A stretch of DNA of 64,000 nucleotides from Pleurodeles waltl (Eukaryota > Chordata > Amphibia > Caudata > Salamandridae), in the NCBI RefSeq assembly GCF_031143425.1, contig NC_090437.1:848111978-848175977 (forward strand). The letters run 5' to 3'. Below, piece after piece: positions 59,301 through 64,000 of this stretch (within the stretch, counting starts at the first letter, position 1; each line of letters opens with the position of its first letter). The position numbers and the translations under genes were made by a program. The notes under the pieces were generated by a model. That model saw nothing but the letters and a program-made list of their open reading frames with translations, did no database searches and had not been told where the DNA came from.

Positions 59301-61808
59301 CCCTGTCTCTAGCCTCCCCCCTCCAACTTCCTCCACCCAGACCCTATCTCCTGTACCTCTGCCTATCCCAGACACACCATCAGACCAGCCTGCACACACC
59401 TCAACACCCAAGGGAAGCTCAGACAGACATAAGCACCACACATCACACAGGCATTCACCCAAGCAACATCCACATACAGACATACCAACACCCACTGCCT
59501 CCACTGTGTCCCCCTCCTCCTCGTCTCCCTCTTCCCTCCCTGTCACGTCTCCACTCACACCTGCATGCACTACATCTTCAGCCACTACGTCCATCACCAG
59601 CACACACACCAGAACCCCCCGCACACGTGCAGTCACCACCCCCACTGCCATTTACACGTCCCCTGTGTCCTCTCCCAGTGTGTCTGTAACCCCCTCTTCC
59701 AAGATACACAAACGCAGGCAGCCACCCACCCAACAGCCATCCACCTCACGACAGCCTCCAGCCCAAGCACCTGCACCCAAAGACACAGACTTCAAACTCC
59801 TACAACCACATCCTCTTCCTCCACTCCCATACCCACTACACCTACCCCTCCCATTGCTCCTAAAAAGTTTTTCCTGTCCAAACTTAACCTCTTTCCACCA
59901 ACTCCCCCGCCCGTCCATGTCATAGGACTCCAGTCAGCACCTCAGCCACCACAAAACCGGGCCCTGTCATGATAGTCTGCCATGGACTATGGAGTCCCCC
60001 ACCCTCCAGGGCAGCCAGTTCAGTACGGAGCCAAGGCACGGGCAGCCCACCCCCGGAGAAACAATCAAAGATAGGCAGTGGCCGGCTCGAGAGGGTGAAG
60101 ACACCAGGCACGAAAACCCCTACCATGGCTCCGGCAGGAGGTGTGGAGACAGCTGTCACACCGCCCAAGGTGGGGAAGGGCCACAGGCGATCAGGGAAGG
60201 CCGGGAAGGGCAGCAAGCCCGACAAGACTGCCATCAGCCCAGCTGGCCAGGAGGGCCCCGCCAGCCCCATCCCAGGTGGGCAGGAGGCCACCAACATGCC
60301 CGGCACTGCAGCCCAGGAGGGCCACGCCAGCCACAGGACAGATGGGCAGGAAGGCACCGCCAGCCACAGGACATGTGGCAAATGAGCTCCACGCCATGGC
60401 CAGATCCGCTGAACTGGGCCCTTCATGAACTGGGCACCGCCGTCTCAAGCACCGCTGACCTGGGCACCGCCGTCTCAAGCACCGCTGAACTGGGCCCTTC
60501 ATCTCAAGCACCGCTGAACTGGGCACCGCCGTCTCAAGCACCGCTGAACTGGGCACCGCCGTCTCAAGCACCGCTGAACTGGGCCCTTCATCTCAAGCAC
60601 CGCTGAACTGGGCACCGCCGTCTCAAGCACCGCTGAACTGGGCCCTTCATCTCAAGCACCGCTGAACTGGGCACCGCCGTCTCAAGCACCGCTGAACTGG
60701 GCCCTTCATCTCAAGCACCGCTGAACTGGGCACTGCCGTCTCAAGCACCGCTGAACTGGGCACCGCCGTCTCAAGCACCGCTGAACTGGGCACCACCGTC
60801 TCAAGCACCGCTGAACTGGGCACCGCCGTCTCAAGCACCGCTGAACGGGGCACCGCCGTCTCAAGCACCGCTGAACTGGGCACCGCCGTCTCAAGCACCG
60901 CTGAACTGGGCCCTTCATCTCAAGCACCGCTGAACTGGGCACCGCCGTCTCAAGCATCGCTGAACTGGGCCCTTCATCTCAAGCACCGCTGAACCATGAG
61001 CGCCAGGGGCTGGCCCGCATCTTAGTCGGGCAGGGCTGCACAAAGCAGTCTGGGCACCAGGCCCCACCCAGAACCAGTGGAGACTGTTATCCACTTGAGG
61101 GACTGTGGCTCTGCACTCCCCAGGATTGAACAGTGGGCAACCCACCCACTGTCCGGACTTGAGAGACTGTGGCTCTGCACTCCCCAGGATTGAACAGTGG
61201 GCAACCCACCCACTGTCCGGACTTGAGAGACTGTGGCTTTGCACTCCCCAGGATTGAACAGTGGCCATGGAGGCCCCTCGTGGATCTGGCGTCGTGGACT
61301 AATCTGGCTGAGGTGCCCCCCCTTCCCTTCCCCCTGAGGTGCCTGTAGTTTTGCTATCTGATGCCCCTGCAGTGTTCTCTCCTTTGGAGTCAGGTATCTT
61401 GTGTGGGCTTTGCCCATGTGATTTGGGCCCAGTGGTCCACGGACAATACATGCTACAATGCTCGGACTTGTACATTTATGTATATAACAGTTTATGATGT
61501 AGATTTATATTTTTGAGCCAGTAATACAATATATTCCTATGTTTAGAATCTTTTCCTTTTGTGTTTGCATTCTTCCGGGGGGTTTGGGGGGTGTCACTCT
61601 GATGTGTTGATACGCATTGATGTGTGTGTTGTAGTAGGTGAGGGTGAGGGTGGGTGTGTTGCGTATGTGTGTACCTGTAATATTTTCTCCACCCCCCTCC
61701 CCTGTGTCGTAGGTGCAGTACTCACCGTTGTCTTCTGCGCCGGCGTTCGTGCTCCTGGTAGAGGAGTAGGAACACAATCGCTGGGAGTATGTGGAGTTCG
61801 GGTTCCAT
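56311..61808 (-). CDS. Element B Harbinger transposase, intact; exons 61726-61808 and 56311-57346
   Basis: Exon 1 (ATG at 61808, 83 bp) encodes MEPELHILPAIVFLLLYQEH plus a basic ERRRRRQ stretch; donor GTGAGT at 61725. Exon 2 begins after CCTTCATAG at 57346. The two-nt/one-nt split codon joins in frame, giving 372 aa, close to the length of HARBI1-type proteins. Catalytic residues: D171 (AIDGTHVAL), D247 (LIGDSGYPN), E283 (VIERTFGLL). A helix-turn-helix-like region lies at about 95-135 and an acidic tail at 348-360. The same exon pair is conserved in element A. The enzyme cuts and pastes the element at 3-bp targets. An unspliced 464-codon frame from 57705 reads through intron and is not preferred. 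Confidence 0.88.
57698..57709. promoter_or_regulatory. YY1-like motif upstream of Myb2
   Basis: ACCGCCATTTTC (reverse GAAAATGGCGGT) lies about 90 bp before the Myb2 ATG inside a CpG-rich block. The same motif occurs before Myb2 in element A (48540-48551). It resembles the YY1 site AANATGGCGGC; binding is not shown. Confidence 0.4.
57796..60385 (+). pseudogene. Element B Myb2; exons 57796-57909, 58114-58384, 58760-60385
   Basis: The exon lengths and phases are identical to element A for exons 1 and 2 (114 and 271 bp). The Myb/SANT-like domain reads FTAQELDKLVDGVLPQYALL, HQKIDIWHAIAKDVRTLGV and CRRRWEDIRRWSRKTVE. Exon 3 keeps the helix EIIDLLRTLTVGQSTILNAI near 59125 and the Ser/Thr/Pro tail. 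It then shifts frame near 59775 and again near 59940. The third frame gives a Lys/Gly-rich end (GKGHRRSGKAGKGSKPDK near 60180-60230) up to a stop at 60385. The DNA-binding part is intact; the tail is not. Confidence 0.8.
60400..61000. repeat. 29/30-bp minisatellite in element B, about 20 copies
   Basis: The units CACCGCCGTCTCAAGCACCG plus CTGAACTGGG (30 bp) and a 29-bp variant with CCCTTCATCTCAAG are mixed. The array is homologous to 44590-45270 of element A on the other strand, at the same place behind Myb2. Confidence 0.92.
61085..61265. repeat. 64-bp tandem repeat in element B, about 3 copies
   Basis: The unit contains GAGACTGTGGCTCTGCACTC and GGCAACCCACCCACTGTCC. It is the counterpart of the 65-bp repeat at 44284-44530. 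Confidence 0.9.
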
Positions 61809-62137
61809 GCTGTCCTTATTCCTCGTGGGCTGTATGGAAGTGAGCATTTTCCCTTCGAAATGGCTGTTTCCGCCGTGTTTTTATCGGCGGGGCTACCGCC
61901 CCGGAAAAGGTGGCTGATTGGTAGGTTGTGATACAGTGGGCGGTACATTGTCTCCCGCCTGTCTGTTGGCGGTGACCGCCGCGCTGTTTGTTTGTACCAC
62001 CGTGGCGGGCGGTGTGGTAATGTGGCGGTCTCTGTTGGCGGTTTCCGCCAGGGTCGGAATTCCTTTTTTTTCCCCGCCAGCCTGTTTGTGGTTTGGCTGC
62101 AGGTTTAACACCGACCGCCAGGGTTGGAATGACCACC

Positions 62138-62571
62138 TTAGATATGAACCCGTGGACATTACTTTGGCATCCTTTCCTAATTTAATTGCGGCACAACCAA
62201 GTCAAACTATTAGCCGAAGATATTACCGGAGGTTAGAAAGAAATTGGTACGTATGGGCCAGAATACAGTTCAGACATGTATTCAAAATAATTGGGGAACA
62301 CCCCAAATTCTTTGCTTTAACTTGTGAAAAACATCACTTTCCTGGTACACTCACAGACCATGGATAAAACATATGTTTGAGCCGCATTACCATCATCTAT
62401 TGACGTGAAGCAGCACTAATTTACAAGATCAAGTTGTGTTTTGTAAGTTAGTGCAGCTGTTGCGTCAACAAATGATGGTAATGTGTAGCAATTATTGCAT
62501 AACTCAGGGCCACTGTATGTTTAACTTGCATTCCATAAATCTGCTACTGTCACTACAGAGCATTTAAATAC
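62138..62571. other. Element C intron sequence right of element B
   Basis: Nothing recognisable. A near-palindromic stretch (TTACCATCATCTATTGACG ... CGTCAACAAATGATGGTAA) spans about 62389-62479, with arms roughly 20 bases long. Confidence 0.45.
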
Positions 62572-62833
62572 CCAGGTGGTACAGCAGGTCTTGCTCTCTG
62601 GCAACAAGGTCAGCCCAGCGGTTCTTCAGTTGGTGGTCATTGCGCTGTGTGTTGAAGATGGGACTCAGAAGGTACAACATCTTGGACCACCGGTGCCTCC
62701 TCGCCTCTGTGTGATACCCCTGTAACACCCTGCCACCTGCTTCAATCATCAAGGGGAGGAAGTGGCACACCAGCCAAATGAATGCCCCCAGCTCCTCCTT
62801 ACCCATCCTCCCCAGACGTGGCCTACCCAACAT

Positions 62834-64000
62834 GACAGTAATAATAGGAAAAATAAAGGGTGCAGAGGAAAATAAAGGGAAAGGAGGGAGGAAAATGAAA
62901 GAAAAGTAACCCAACTATCCCCAAACTAACAATACCCACAACAGACTCCCAATAGTACAAAGACAAAATTAGACACCAAATATGACAAATAAATACTTAA
63001 AATGAACAACTGAGACAATTACAAATAAAACAGATGACAAATAGGATGGCACACAGGAGACAAAAGCACAATTGGGACTGATAAAACTCTAAGCCACACA
63101 GTCTAGAAAAATCACAGACTGCAAAGTGAAAGTGAAAGTACACCCACTGTACCAATTCTGTAAACAGGATATCCTATTACATCACTTCCTGCCTCAAATG
63201 CGGTGCGTTTTTATTATGATGCGTCAAACTTTTATGACGCTTACAGTCTGCATCAATTCTTTTTGATGCAAATGCTTAAAAATTACCCCGCATCCATAGT
63301 TAAAAATATTTAGCATTGGTAACCAATTTCATGGGGTACAGTGTAGGAATTACTGCTCTGGGCCAATGGATTTATCATGGCTGTTAGCATAATTTTTCTA
63401 CACATATGCAGCGATTTTTTACGCATATGTGTCTTTTTTTATGCATGTGCGTCAACATTTATGCCTTTTACTGTGTTTGTGTCATTTCTCACATTTTTAA
63501 AGTAAATGACAGCTGTAACTGTACAGAGATAGGCTGTTTGCACCTGCATTGTGTATTCCAGTGTTTGGGCACATGTGGCATATCACACTACTGTGGACCA
63601 TGATACTCCAGTTGTTGTACCGGATGAGCACTCTTTACTGACGCAATAGATACCCAAACTTTTTGAATCAAAATTAGTATTACCCAGTTTGAGCAGGTTG
63701 TGCGTCAATAGAGGATAGCAAGGCTACGCAACTTAATACATTAACTCATTGCCTGTGTGTCAATGTCTGTGAATTGGCTATTTCAATTTTAGTTGGGCCT
63801 CTAAGTGAACGTCATAAGACGTCCTTTCATTAATGTGCTTGTATGCATGTGTTGTAAATGTGGATAACAACAGATGCAATTCAGTGTGGAAATGAGTCAG
63901 GATATGTGTTTGTCATACACGTAGCAACTAATGCTGTGTGAACTTCCCTGACTTTTGGTACAAAACATCTCCCATGACAAACTAGGCACAGGATAGATAG
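62834..64000. other. No gene recognised; possible right part of element C
   Basis: 63218-63290 contains repeated GATGCGTCAAA / TTTTTGATGCAAA words like those at the left end of C (37200-37460), which suggests subterminal sequence of C. The matching terminus (a reverse of GGCCCATATT) is not seen before the window ends. Confidence 0.35.

Larger units (their letters stand above)
57347..61725 (-). other. 4.4-kb intron of element B transposase
   Basis: GT...AG borders (GTGAGT and ATAG on the minus strand). It contains the Myb2 gene on the opposite strand and both minisatellites. The equivalent intron in A is 43809-48901. Confidence 0.75.
53715..62137 (+). mobile_element. Element B: three-gene PIF/Harbinger transposon (8.4 kb) with open transposase
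   Basis: Perfect 15-bp inverted ends GGTGGTCATTCCAAC / GTTGGAATGACCACC are flanked by TTA (53712-53714, 62138-62140), the classical Harbinger TWA-type duplication. Order on the plus strand: Myb1 (+), transposase exon 2 (-), Myb2 (+), 29/30-bp minisatellite, 64-bp repeat, transposase exon 1 (-), terminus. It is inverted relative to element A. Confidence 0.93.
37191..62833. mobile_element. Element C: older Myb-bearing transposon remnant, split by elements A and B
   Basis: The left end (GGCCCATATTCATACTTTTTGATGCAAAACTG at 37191 on, in two motif halves) looks like a terminus with internal inverted copies (GATGCAAAACTG / CAGTTTTGAG). It holds a two-exon NAIF1/Myb-like gene on the plus strand and a second Myb-like gene on the minus strand whose exons lie on either side of A and B with matching splice phase. 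The two genes converge near 40.3-41.5 kb, as Myb1 and the transposase do in A and B. No DDE transposase is visible for C. Its right end is not identified and may lie beyond 62833 or outside the window. Confidence 0.45.
41560..62833 (-). pseudogene. Element C second Myb-like gene; exons 62572-62833 and 41560-42058
   Basis: Exon 1 (87 codons plus 1 nt) has ELGAFIWLVCHFLPLMIEAG, RRHRWSKMLYLL and NDHQLKNRWADLV, a Myb/SANT-like helix set. It ends CTGG before GTATTT (phase 1). Exon 2 begins after TTTTTTAATAG at 42058 (phase 1, AANVDANQIREFQRR), then Thr/Pro-rich sequence and a C-terminal coiled-coil-like stretch (MQRMLHRLDRLQQEVSQINK). One frameshift lies near 41900. AATAAA occurs on the minus strand near 41350. 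The phase match suggests one gene whose intron swelled to about 20.5 kb when A and B inserted. The linkage is inference. Confidence 0.5.

Overview
This window looks like intergenic DNA from a giant vertebrate genome, most likely a salamander or newt. That assignment is inference: the DNA is almost wall-to-wall nested transposable elements of vertebrate type, and several of the repeats look familiar from newt genomes, but I could not search a database. I found no convincing host gene, tRNA, rRNA or CRISPR array in the 64 kb.

Layout. 1-4974 is the body and one end (TTAA) of a piggyBac-like element with a dead transposase. 5592-7920 is a 5'-truncated CR1/L2-type LINE. 9183-14255 is a solo-LTR-like element split by a second, about 3.1-kb, solo-LTR-like element; both have TG...CA ends and near-matching 5-bp flanks. 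16078-24610 is a complete but decayed Ty3/gypsy chromovirus on the minus strand. Its primer-binding site is an 11-nt perfect complement of its own predicted RNA 5' end (Tf1/sushi-style self-priming). A 554-bp MITE sits in its reverse transcriptase. 27173-29698 is a hAT-type non-autonomous element with a perfect 8-bp target duplication, holding an internally deleted gypsy element with its own 5-bp duplication. 30116-35851 is a second, very decayed gypsy element that itself carries a hAT-like MITE and an LTR-like insert. 35997-36625 is another GC-rich MITE.

37191 to at least 62833 is the remnant of a third kind of element (called C here) with two Myb/SANT-like genes. Two large PIF/Harbinger elements inserted into one intron of C, in opposite orientations: element A (43398-52483, 3-bp flanks TAT) and element B (53715-62137, 3-bp flanks TTA). 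A and B share the same unusual three-gene plan. A Myb/SANT gene (Myb1) lies at one end. A two-exon DDE transposase follows on the opposite strand, with a tiny 83-bp first exon next to the far terminus. A second, unrelated-looking Myb/SANT gene with a long Ser/Thr/Pro-rich tail (Myb2) lies antisense inside the transposase intron, followed by 29-32-bp and 64-65-bp minisatellites. In B the transposase is open over both exons (372 aa, DDE residues visible) while both Myb genes have frameshifts. In A the transposase is dead but Myb2 is essentially open. The three-gene Harbinger architecture and the self-priming chromovirus are the strongest observations in the window.
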